Origin: Gordionus sp. m RMFG-2023
Lineage: Eukaryota > Nematomorpha > Gordioida > Chordodea > Parachordodidae
NCBI RefSeq assembly: GCF_954871325.1
Contig: NC_088779.1
Location: 22,942,846 to 23,006,845 of the forward strand
Direction of reading: 5' to 3'
Length of the DNA: 64,000 nucleotides
The notes beneath the pieces were generated by a model, which was given only the letters and a program-made list of their open reading frames with translations, was not told where the DNA came from and did not search any database. The position numbers and the translations under genes are program-made. Each line of letters begins with the position of its first letter. Within the stretch, counting starts at the first letter, position 1. Positions 19,235 to 31,200 of the stretch are shown piece after piece.

Positions 19235-19690
19235 TTATACGTAGAAACTATTTTTCTAAATAGATTAAAAATAATTTCGCCTACATGATGTGTTATTCAG
19301 TCAATCAGGTCCACTCTACCTCTTATGTATGATAAAATTGTGAATTTAATTTGATTCAATTGTTTTAAATTTGATATTTACAAAATTGTCTTAGTATAAG
19401 CCAAACTCTTGGTTATAAATTTATCAATAGGATTAAATTAGTTTAAGAATATTTAATGAAAAGAATAGAGCTTGATTAATTTTACAGAATGGAATTTACT
19501 AAACATAAGAGAATTGAACTAGCAAGCGCTTGGATAAGAGAACTTGAAGGCAGAGTTGTACATTTGCTCAAAATAAAAAGAAGATCTTTTATTTTTTAAA
19601 AATTTTGTAGCGATCTTCAAAGATCTTCATGATATTTATTTTTTTACCCCTTTATTAAAAGCCCAGATGTTTTTCAATTTTATTAATATA
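19235..19690. other. spacer, one possible exon
   Basis: The plus strand at about 19,489-19,599 has an ATG followed by MEFTKHKRIELASAWIRELE and then RKIKRRSF-like basic sequence before a stop. It reads like protein but matches nothing I recognise and has no clear splice partner, unless it belongs with the exon at 19,723. Confidence 0.3.
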
Positions 19691-19722
19691 ATATTTCTTT
19701 TATGTTTTATACCTCTCCTCCT

Positions 19723-20123
19723 GCCTTCCATCAAGACTTGAACCGACCGGCATTTTTAGATCCGACGGAAAACGTCCTGATGGAATGTCCTTGATTCCTT
19801 GGTCAAGGGGCCAGCTACTAGTCTGGGACTTCACCTGCATTGACCCAAATGCACCATCCAACCACAACGTCGATGCCCTCGCTCTAGCAGAAACTCGTAA
19901 AACTATCAAATATAGTTCCATAGACCCCTCTTTCTTATTCATACCTGTCGCCTGCTCTACTCTTACCACCTTCGGTAGCGAAGCTCTAAGTTTTTTTAAA
20001 GAATTAGGCAAACGGATTCGGGAAAAAACCGATCAGCCTAAAGAGTCCCTTTTTTTACGACAAAGACTTGCTACCGCCATCATTCGCTCTAACTACCTAA
20101 GTTTAATCTCTTCCATTGAATAA
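19723..20123 (+). CDS. C-terminal exon of a conserved repeat-associated protein (SDGKRPDG family)
   Basis: An open stretch of about 130 codons ending at the stop at 20,121-20,123. It reads LEPTGIFRSDGKRPDGMSLI, PWSRGQLLVWDFTCID, later YSSIDPSFLFIPVACSTLTT, FGSEALSFFKELGKRI and a closing RQRLATAIIRSNYLSL. The DGKRPDG...VWDxTCxD...KYSSL...FxPVAxET-like layout is one I recall from many uncharacterised invertebrate and algal proteins, often near reverse transcriptase genes and present in many copies. The PD...WD pattern may be a PD-(D/E)XK nuclease, but that is a guess. A splice acceptor could lie just before the frame opens (ccatcaag, about 19,730). The segment is GC-richer than its surroundings, suggesting a mobile or recently arrived origin. 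Confidence 0.5.
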
Positions 20124-20129
20124 TCTCCT

Positions 20130-21660
20130 ATGTCTATGCTCTCTCTCTCCCTTCTCTTTCCTAGTTTCCATTCTTTTATCCCTTACCCTTTCGCAAATTA
20201 TATTTTTATATTTTTTTACCTTTATTAATTTTACAATATAAAAAAATTTATTATTTGCTATAAACTTTTGATAACATATTATATCAGCAACTATTGAAAT
20301 AAAGAGAGAATTTACCCGTCAAAAAAAAAAATATATATAAATTTTTTTTTTTTGTATTTCCTTCAATTTCCGTGATGATGGTGGATTATCTTCAAAGTAG
20401 TATAAAGAACTAGTATCATCGATAAATGATTGTACTGGTATTTATTTTATTTAATCATCAATGTTTATTTCTAAGCTCTCACAATGAATTAAAGTATAAT
20501 TAAGAGCCAATATAGCCCTTACATAATCAAATTTTTTTATTTAATCGGGAATAGACCTTTATCCTCTCCTCTTTTTGGCCATAAGCGTTTAAGCAAGTGG
20601 TTTTGTACCGTGCGCGTAACAGGTAACTGCGGCCTGCCCAAAAAATGGGATGGTCCTCTTAATTATTTTTAAATTTAGGAATGATTTAACGTGTTAAATA
20701 CGATGAACGTTACCATAAAATGGGTATCGGGAATCTGAAAGGCGTGCATTTCAAGCTTCTATTGGAAATATTCAAATTATTATATTTAAATTTACAGGAT
20801 TAACCAAATTCACATCCTTGTGGACTTGAAAATATAAACAAAATTGTCTAGTCTAATTATTATAGTTCTTGATTTCTTTATAATTTATTTACTAAATTTA
20901 ATAAACGAATTATCATTTTTCTCTATCTACGTTGGCCTTTTCAATGACATGAGCATAAGTTAAAATTTATTGCTATGATAATTCATGGTAGTCCCAATTC
21001 GTGATTTGTAATTGAATTTACTCTTTGCAACTAATTACATTTTCTCCTAATTTTTTAAAAGCTCGTTTACACTCTAATATAGAAAATATTTCCTACCATT
21101 TTTTTCTGAATCGCAAATTTCTATTAAAGTACAATTTTTAATATTTATCTTACTTTACATATAATTGGGATTCCAATATAATTAAAAATCATTTTTTTTA
21201 CTATCTAGACTTTTCTTGCTTCCAACACACCAAATTTTCTAAAAAATTATTAAAATCAGTATTGATGTCATTGAATGAATTTAAAATATTTTTTTGAATA
21301 ATCCCTACATAGAAGTTTCTTGCTATCCTCGCTATTCGGTTGTTGTATGGTAGCATACCCGTTATAATCATGATTTACTTATTATTAATTAATAAATTTT
21401 AAAATAAATTATTTATAGATTTTCGTATATTTATTTTTAGTTGCCAATAATAAAGCTTAGAAACTTTAGATTTGTATTATTAATAATATTACAATTTTCC
21501 ATGTTTTATAATAACATTCTATTATTATATTAGTATAATTAATATATTATAATATCATATGTAAAATTTTTTTTAAATAATTAACACAAATAATAAATTT
21601 CGATTTCATCTTCTCTCCATTTCAAAAAAATATGGAATAGAAAAATATTCATTCACTCCC
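20130..21660. other. intergenic, upstream of the RPAP2-like gene
   Basis: A pyrimidine-rich stretch follows the preceding stop (20,140-20,200). The rest is AT-rich. A small GC-rich patch at 20,575-20,650 (accgtgcgcgtaacaggtaa, then ctgcggcctgccc) has no recognised identity. No gene seen. Confidence 0.4.
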
Positions 21661-21667
21661 ATTAACA

Positions 21668-22216
21668 ATGGACGATTTTGTGAAAAATCGCATTTTGAGA
21701 AAACACGCCTTAGCAGTAGTTGAAATATTGTTATCAAGATGTGTAAATTATGTGGAATTAACTGAATATGTAATTAAACTATTTTTTAATCCTTAAAATT
21801 TTTTTTAGGCTGAATATATAGAAAAACAAGATTTTATAGATCTAATTGTTGAAAGATCACTAAATAATTTATGTGGAAATCCAATGTGTGGCAATCCAAA
21901 AGTAAAAAATTAATATTATGCTATGTGTTTTACATATTATGATATACAAATATAAACTTTAAAATAATTAATAGAATTTTTCAAAATTTATTGCTACATT
22001 TCTCTATTTTAGGTATATAAATTTAAATCAAAATACAGCATTGATATGCCTAAACAAAAAATATATGATAATTCAGAAATTAGCAAATTTTGTAGACTAG
22101 ATTGCCTTCAAAAAGCTTATTCATTTTGTGAAATATCCATACCCGACACACCTCTCTGGACTCGATCAAAATGTTTAGAATATCTGGAAGATTTAAATAG
22201 TGCTAAGCAAATTTAA
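21668..22216 (+). CDS. RPAP2-like: RPAP2/RTR1-like RNA polymerase II CTD phosphatase
   Basis: Three exons, 21668-21769, 21809-21901 and 22013-22216, all in phase 0, with introns of 39 and 111 bp, give 132 residues. RTR1/RPAP2 proteins remove Ser5 phosphates from the polymerase II CTD and help polymerase import. The signature is an unusual zinc site: LCGNPMCGNP (C-x4-C) in exon 2 and FCRLDC (C-x3-C) in exon 3. Around it are IVERSLNNLCG, KQKIYDN and PDTPLWTR, matching the family's ERxxxxLCGxPxC...KVYD...FCSxxC...PVWxRE pattern. The protein is close to the bare RTR1 domain and much shorter than human RPAP2, which has a long C-terminal extension. The ATG at 21668 is the first in frame and starts a plausible N-terminal helix (FVKNRILRKHALAVVEILLS). 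It converges on POFUT2 with 38 bp between stop codons. Confidence 0.85.
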
Positions 22217-22254
22217 TAGACATTTGTGTATCAAATTTTGAATTGAGAGTATTT

Positions 22255-25200
22255 TTATTCTATGTATTTCCACTTAGATATATCATGACAATCTGTTATT
22301 CCATCACAAAATACATTATAAGTTGTGTTTGACTCAAATCCCATGATCTCTCTCTCCTCTTGAATTCGAAATGTAAAAGTAGAGTCTTTTGTTCCTATGA
22401 AATACCTGAAATATAAACTAATTAGATTTACTTATATAAAATAAATTTCAAACCTAGATAAACTGCATATAATCTGATCCACAATTGCCAATTCTCCAGG
22501 TGTCATATTATTTCTGAATATTAAAATTCTTTTATTGTGATTATTCATAATTTTAGTTATATCTTCAATTTCTAAATAAATGTTAATAAATTTTATATGT
22601 TACTTATAAAATGAAATGTTTTACATTATTATATATGCAAACTAATGATGTTATCATAGCCTTCCAGAAACAAAATATTTTATATGTAAATTTGGAATCA
22701 AATAATTTTCATTAATACCAAAATAATTTTATATTCATGCAGATATTTTATTTAGTATAAAACACAAAAAAAATCAGAAATTTTAATTCATAATCATATG
22801 TAAGATATGCTAAATAAATTTTAAAAAAATATTTATTTGGGCCTAAAGTTATCAAATTCTTATAAAGGTATTATTTGTAATCATATTTATGCCTATAAAA
22901 AAAGCCATGCATGAGATGTAGTAGAGTACTATTATTTCTAGGGATGTACCGATATTTTATATCGGATTGGATCGGGCCGATATTTCGCCCATTTTAAAAT
23001 ATCGGTTATCGGCAAATATTATAAAATTTTCCGATCCGATATAAAATGGCGCTTTTAACAAAATTTAAAAAAAGTTATATCTAAAAATCCATTTATTTTT
23101 ATAAATAAAATCGGAATATATTTTTATGCTTAATTATTTTAATAGTAATAATTAGTTAATAAACATTCTGCAATATAGTTATTTTTTTTCGCATTCTGTT
23201 TAAAAAAGTGTTCATTAATCTCTTTAGAATCTGTTTTTAGTGATACTAGTGATATTAACAGTCCCCATCACCGCAGACCGATCTCTGATAAATTGGAAAT
23301 TTTGGTATTTCTAAAAAGAAATCTTCGATAAATTAATTTTATATATTAATTTCAAATTTCAATATATTTGTTTATTACTAATTATGTAAATAGATTAATG
23401 TTATTACTTATTATATAAATAATTGCAATTGAATTGAATAGAAACTATAACTGATCATTATAATATATTTAAATGACATATGTTATGGTATAGTAAAATT
23501 ATAGATGTTGTACTAACAAAAAGAATATTAAAAATTAAAACCGGTATCTTTACAGAATACAAAATTAGATATGATATCGGATCGGTTATCGGCCGATATC
23601 AATTAAATATCTGAAATATCGGATCGGATCGGCCTCCCCCTAATTATTTCATTTACTTTGATTTCCTAATTATTTTACAATTTATGTTTGCTTAAATTGA
23701 GGGTCTAACAAAAATCTTTTATTTGCCCAAAATATCCTTAAAATTTTTTTGAAGATCAAAAAATTTGGGATTTCAAACATAAAAGATTTTTTATGCATAA
23801 AAATCACAAACTATATACTAGTATTTTTACAAAAGAAAATTGGAATAGATAAAATTTGATAAATATCCTGTTATTCTCAAATCTTCTTTTGGCTTTAATT
23901 TCAAAACCTTTAAGCTTTATAGAATTGTGTTCTAAATTTTCCATTAAAAGTTTTGTAAATTTTGTATCTGATAGATTCACAACCATCTAAGCTTCCATTT
24001 CTTGTAAAGGATTCACACCATGAATTTGTGTACCTATATTTTTCTCCAATCTTGTTCTCTATGATGATAGAATATATTTCAATCTTTAATGTTCTTTCAA
24101 CCTAAACCTGTATAGTTGGCACAGACATGGCTAATACAGACTTCAGGTTGCTTAATTTTTTTCCTTCCCAAAATGCAAAAATATAGATGTTTTCATTTCT
24201 TTCAATGATGTTATAAGATTTTTTGTTTTGTGTGGCATATTTTGATCTATGCTATTTTTTTAATTTGTAGTAGATTGAAAATCATCTTAGTATTCTTAAT
24301 ATAATAGAAGAAAGTGTAGTTTATATTATATCATCACAAAACACAATTACATATCAAGTTTGCATGAATTATTTTTGTCTAGATCAAGATATAGTACACA
24401 TGGATGATTATGGAAGAAAAATTTGGCAAATGCAAAATTAAGATTCTCTATCGATTCATTTTAAGAGAGATGTAATAGTTAAAAAAATGAACTACATTAT
24501 TTGATAAAATGAAATATATTCTTGCCATCAGAAAAGATGGGATGAGTGTATTGAGTGAAGGTGTTGATATAATATTCTCAATATTTTAAAGTTTATACCG
24601 TTAATAAAGTATAGACTTCCAACATATTTAGAACTCAAAAATCCTCAATATAGTGCTCTATATAATATTTAACACTTTATTTTAAACAATAATTATGAAA
24701 GGCTTTATTGTATTTAAGGGCCCATCTTCATTTAAACTTTATTTTTGAACCGTTCTTAATGTTCCTTTATATAGACTAGATGGTGCAAAAATGACAAATA
24801 GAAAACGAATACCCCATTATATGAATTCCATGTTACAGAAATCTATTTTCCTGTTATATATTTCGAATTATAAATCAAGTTCTGATTTGCATGCCTTATC
24901 TGGTTAAACAAAATTTATAGATAAATGGTCAGGCGACCTTGTAAATTTTAAAAAATTTCAAACAACGAGTGAGCGGTCTTAACTAAAAACCCGCCCATTG
25001 CAGACCTCTAGTTTTTATAATGAACAAATTTCCTTTTAGTGTTTTCAAGATGATAAGATGGTCTTTTTAGAAAAGAAGAATTTGATTCTTATTACTCTTC
25101 AATCTTATAAGGCAAAATTTTCCTCCTAAAAATTAGGATATAAGTATTCTTTTCTATAAATCACAACCTTTTTTTAATTAAAAAATAAGTTTTTTATTAA

Positions 25201-28200
25201 AAAAATAGATTATTTTATAATATTTTTATTCAATATTATTGATGTACAAAATTATTTAAAGCAAATATATTAATTTAATAATTTTCTAAACCAATTTTAT
25301 AGATACTCATCTGATTTTTATTGAATAAATGATAAGTTTAGTGTAAAATATCATAATTAGATGCTCGTTTGAGAATTTGTTTAAAAGAATGTTAGGTATG
25401 ACATTTTTTTAAAGATTTTTTTTTTCTATGATGTTCGAATTGAATAATAAAAAAATTTTTAAAAAAAATTTGTTTACGTATTTTATGCTCTCATAATATG
25501 AGTTTCTATTCGAAAACAACAGCAAACGTTTATTTTAAATAAAATTATACTCTAATATACATAACATACTATAGAATAAAATTATTTAATAAGTAACATT
25601 TTAACTTCGGGACTTGCTTTATCCCCAAAATGGGTGGTTTAATTATGCGCTATTTAAATTATAATAAGATGCCCTTAAATTATGACCATTTATTATTGCC
25701 TTCTAACCTCATAAATAAGTAGATAGGAATTTTTAAATATTCCTGTAAATAAATACCGATATTATATTTTACTCGTTATTAGTTGAATGCGAATATTCTA
25801 TTTTTCGATCTGAAAGATATTATAAAGGACGTTGTGAGTTTTAATTCAATTTAAAATAAAAAAATTTACAATATTTTAGAACGAATTTTACAATGTTTCC
25901 AAAAAAAATTATTCAAATAATTCGCATTTCAAATATTTTATATTATGAAAATATAATAAACAAACATAAATGTCGCCTTCTTTATACTATTTTGCCTTTC
26001 GCAATACAAGTAGAAAGTTGATATATTTATCAGCAAATTTCAAAAGGTAGGGATAATGTTTTTTATTATATATTTTATTTTTTTAAAAAAATGGTATAAC
26101 CTTTTTCAACCGTATCGGTCGCTAAGAATAGTGTTCGAATATTTAACTGTGTCATAATGTCAATTATCTGCGAGGTTGCCTTTTCGATGCTAATAACCTT
26201 TGAGGGATCTTTCCCAGTTATAAAATCCATTCTGCGCCAATGAACTCCCATATAATCTCTTCCAATCATTTTTATATTCTTTACCTTAATTTAAAATACG
26301 AAAACAAAAGGTTAAATTTAATAATTTTCAAAGAAACGATTTCTAACAGCTAAATTCGATTATTATTTGATACCTATAGTATGACTAATAATTCTCCTTA
26401 CATCATTCTAATGTTTGTTTGCAAAAAAAGGTTCAAACTTAGCTAATATTTTTTTGGAACCGAACCTGAAATCGTCATTTTTGTCTGAACCGAACTGATA
26501 TTTGTTTTAGGTTCGGATCCCCTGAGTAAAGTATGTAGAGCATCTGATGAGCCGCCCGAAGCCCGGCCCTAAAGACTTTTTCCGGGAAATTAAATATTAG
26601 AATCATTTACGTAATTACCATTTCCCATATTAATAATTTCCGGTGAATATGATAGAAAACGATTACTTACATCATATTCTATCAGGTTAAATAAAATGTC
26701 ATACTAGGTTTTGCAACTTTAGATGAGCATTGATAATAGTTTATTTATAGGAGTAAAAATATACTTTTTATTTAAGTTGGCAATATGTGAATAAATACAA
26801 ATCATTTTTAACATTTCTTAATATTTAAACAATTAAACTAAATTCCATTTTTTTAAATCGGGCTGGAACAGTGTATTTGGGTTAGGGCCAAACTCGGACA
26901 TAAAATTTTTTACGAGCCCGGACCGCAAAAAAATCACTTTGGGCTCAAAAGACATGTCATTGAGGAAATTTTTTTTTTAAAAAAAATCGCGTTCTATTTG
27001 GAAAGAAGATTTATATATAAATGCTCTAGAAAAATAATTTAATAATTTTGTCGTGGTCCGAGTTCTAATTCGAATAGAAGCTGAAAATCAAGGTCCGGTC
27101 AGATAAAAGTTCCTAAAAAATGTCTGTTCGGACTTTAATTAACACTAATTTACTAAAAATGGATAATTAGCTTGTTTAAATAATCTTTTTGTTGCAGAAT
27201 GAAATCGAAAACATCTTATTCGAAAAACATGGTTGACTTACAAATAAAAATGTAGATATTAACTCAACTCAAAGAATGTTCAATTAAAGGAAATTTTTTG
27301 ATTGGATAAAATATATTTATAATTAAACAAGTATCTGAATTAAAGAGTAGGATTATTTATATATATGGGTTAATTAAAGGTTTTGGGCATAGGCGTTTTC
27401 CAGGATTTTACTAAGGGGGTGGTGACACTATTAGGTGGGCCTTCTCTATAAATTTTATTGGAGGTATTTTTTTTGGCTATATCAGATTTTTATAAAAATA
27501 ATTTTAGGTTTTCACTTTTTTTAAAATAAAAATTTTGAATTATAGTCGATATTTTAAAAGTTATTATTGCATTGTGGGAAAGGGGGGGGGGTGGAATTCC
27601 CCCTTTGTTTACGCGTCTGGTTTGGATATGCGTCAGAGTTAAGATATATTCTGTTAATATGGTGCCGAAAGTTAACAAAAGAAAAGTAAGAAATTGCGTT
27701 TATTATATTATTACATTAATCTAAAAAAACTAAAAACTATTATCAAAAAATAAGATATATATATATCTTTCATATTAAATACAAATTTGATTAAACAAAA
27801 ATAAAAAGTATCAAAATATATTACAAAAATATTTTAAACAAAAGAAAGGTTACATGCTTAAATAATCGTAAGTTTTCATCAACATATTAAGTAAGGTTAT
27901 ATTTTCAAATAATACTAATTAAAGTTATATAAAATATCAATACAAATTTAAATATAAAAAATCCCATTATTTAACTTATTCAGAAATGGTTTTTGATCAA
28001 AATTTTAATAATAACTTGACAAATCTGAAAGATAAAAATGATCATGATAGAAAGATAAGACATAATATTTTCTTAAAAAAATCAAAGAGCTATATTTTTT
28101 TCTGCACCTCATTTTAAATTGTAAACGAATTCTATTCTAAGCTGAGATTTCTTGAATTTCGTAGACTGAGTATTATAATATTCTATATCCACTCTTTTTT

Positions 28201-31200
28201 GCAGAATTTGTGTTTTTTCGATAAATGAATTCTTCAATATTATGTTTTTGTTAAATATTGTATTCCATATTTCATTTTTGGTTATCCCTATTTTGTTTAG
28301 CCATTTAAAAATAGTTTTATTTACCCCTCTTTTGTTTTGTTAGTACATAAAAATTAAATAAAGTTTTTTTTAAGGTCTCTCTTTTGTTTTTAGTTAAGTA
28401 CATTGTAAAATTAAAACATATGGTTTTTGTGTTTTTTTTACAGGGGTTTTTCTTATCGTGAGGTGTGCAGCAAATATAAGTTAAATATAAAGGTTACCCT
28501 GCATCCAGAGGTAAAATTAGAGTTCCGAAATGTATAGGGGGTAGGTTTTATCTCCAATTATGTAAGTTAAAACTAACAACTCCTTTTCGCAAAAACGTTA
28601 TTTTTTTTTTCTTTTTGCGTCAATTTTATTTTAAATTATAATTGCGCGTTTTATTTTCTCTATAAAAGGGACTAATTTTTATATTTTGAGACATACTTAT
28701 TTTTTGAAAAATATTATTTTTGAAAATATATTTTTTTTTACTTACAATAATTTTGGTTATTATAATTAATTAATTCAAAATACAAGTGTTGTATTTTCTT
28801 TTAATAATCTAAAATGACACATACTAGATCACATGGCGAGGTGCCACCTTCTATTTTACCAGTAATTGAAGCCCCGCAACTTCAGTTTTTATATATATCC
28901 ACAATAAAAATGTTAAAATATATATATTAGGGTTATGCTTTATTTGTATAAGATATACTATTTAAAATACAAGAAACACTTTTTTCAGACGCTATCCTGT
29001 ACAAGATTTTTAATGGATATAGAACATTACAATACTCAACCTGAGATTTGTATATATTGTCTATAATGGTTAAATCTAGCGTGGTTTTGGGTCCATTTTT
29101 AAAAACGATCCGATTAAGATTTTAAAAATAATATTAAAGCATCGATTTGACAAATAGACGTCTAAAATCCAAACCTTTCTGCCATCAATGAGCAAAATCT
29201 CTGTGCTTGCATAATATTTTGGCTACTTAATCGGGCCCTTTAACAACACTAGTTAAACTAAATATTTGTAAGTGATTACAATTTTTGGGTGTGATTAACT
29301 GATGGTATGCCGAGAAAAATTAAAAAATTTAATTTCTTAAGATACAGGCCCCGAATTTTTTTTCCCCTGAAATCCCATCCCATGACAAAATAAACCTACC
29401 TCTCTAGACTAAAGATCAAATATAAATAAAAGAAATTTTTTTTATTTGTTTACTTTTAATGTATCATAATCCATTTCTTGAGAGTATAAATTCTGCTTGA
29501 TAAAATTATGACTCAAGTCTAATAATTTCGAGGCGAATTGCATGCTCTTTCTAATCTTTTATTTATATATATTACAAATAAAAAAAGTTAGATAATATTT
29601 TTCGTGCGTTTTTCTTTTAGGCTATGTCCAAAACCATTTAAAAGAAAATTGGTAAAGTTATACGAAAATTTTTATTTAAAATCGCATTTTAAATTTTTGA
29701 AATTTATAAAATTTTCTAAAAATTATGTTTTGGACATGTTTATAAAATGACTTTCAATCAAGTACATGGACCAGAAATTGAGGAAAATAATGAAATACGA
29801 ACGGACAGGAACGATCTTATTACCTAATCATAAATATAATATTTACAATAAATATTAGTTTTTTTCTCTTTAATTCTAATGCTGTAATGTGTCCAGAAGT
29901 ATATTGTCCGTTTTCAAAATCTCCAAGTCCTAATTTAAAAAGCCATTTGATTTGTAATATTAATTATATAATATAACTATTAAACATTTATTTTAGATTG
30001 TTGTATTTTATAGGGTTATTAAATTATTATAATAGATACATTGAGTAAAAATCATTAAATGTTTTATATTAATATATAAATAGTTAATAGAATTTATTTA
30101 TTTTTAGTATTCTTTGAAATTATAATTTAATCCAATCGCTATTATTTTTAAGTTTTATCAAGGGTTTTACTGTTGAACTTGAACACAATTTACAATAATA
30201 TAAATTTATAAATAATTAATTTTTATATGTGTAAAAGTTTTTATATATTAAAAATTAATAGTAATTTTTTAAAATAAAAATATTTTGCAACAACTTTCAT
30301 ATAAAATTGTTTGGCTTGCTATAATTATTGCAAAGATAACATATTAATAACATTTTTTTTTTAAAAATAGCAAGTTAATATTTTTTTAAGAAAGTTGTTA
30401 GAAATATATGGAAATGTTTTACAAATAATATTAATATTGTAAATTTATTAAAATAAAACTATTAATTTATAACATGGCTAAACATATTGTGTGTGTATAA
30501 ATACATTTTACATTATTGTATTAAATGTTTTTAAAAATTTATCTTATAATTTTGAACGAATGTGAACGCGTTATATTTTTGAAAGTAAATGAATGCGAAC
30601 GCATTAGATTTTTCTCAATGAGAAAATGTTTACAGCACTATTTAATTTGCATAAAACCATATTTATGTTTATACTCATTATTTAAATTTAATGATGTAAT
30701 CTTGGATTATAAAATAAATCAAATTTTAAAAAATTATTAAGTTTTAAATTGGGAAAATTTGTTACTAAGCTAGAATCTATATTAAGGCCAATATGCAAAT
30801 ACAAATAGTAATCCTTTATAGAATTTCTTAATTAAAACTTTGTAATAAAATAAAACGATATATTAATAAAATTAGAAATTTTTTAAGTAATACATTCCTA
30901 AAAGTTAAAAAATATTGAATGGAACCAAATATTTTTTTGGCTGAAACGATAACAGAACAGGAATGAAGAAATGCCATTGTTCTGGAATCCTTCTTTCAAT
31001 ATATTAGTGAAACTTGTAATCATAATTTATTTTATGGTATGTTTAATAATTTATTAGTAATAAATTTAAATTGGTAAAAATAAATAGAAAAAAAATTACA
31101 AAGCCTTATTTCCCATGTGTTTTAAAATTTGTAGATGAATTATATTTTTCTACAATTCCTGAATTAATGTCAGGCTAATATTTATGAGGATCCATTATCA

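Noticed and set aside
20600-20650. GC-rich patch that might be a tRNA gene
   Set aside because: No acceptor stem pairing or B box could be matched.
29870-29960. Candidate missing POFUT2 exon
   Set aside because: Read on the minus strand in the required phase it meets a stop, and its other frames (FENGQYTSGHITALELK) do not resemble POFUT2.
30525-30740. Plus-strand frame with repeated NECER motif
   Set aside because: The repeat comes from a short DNA palindrome (gaatgcgaacgcatt); composition is otherwise random.
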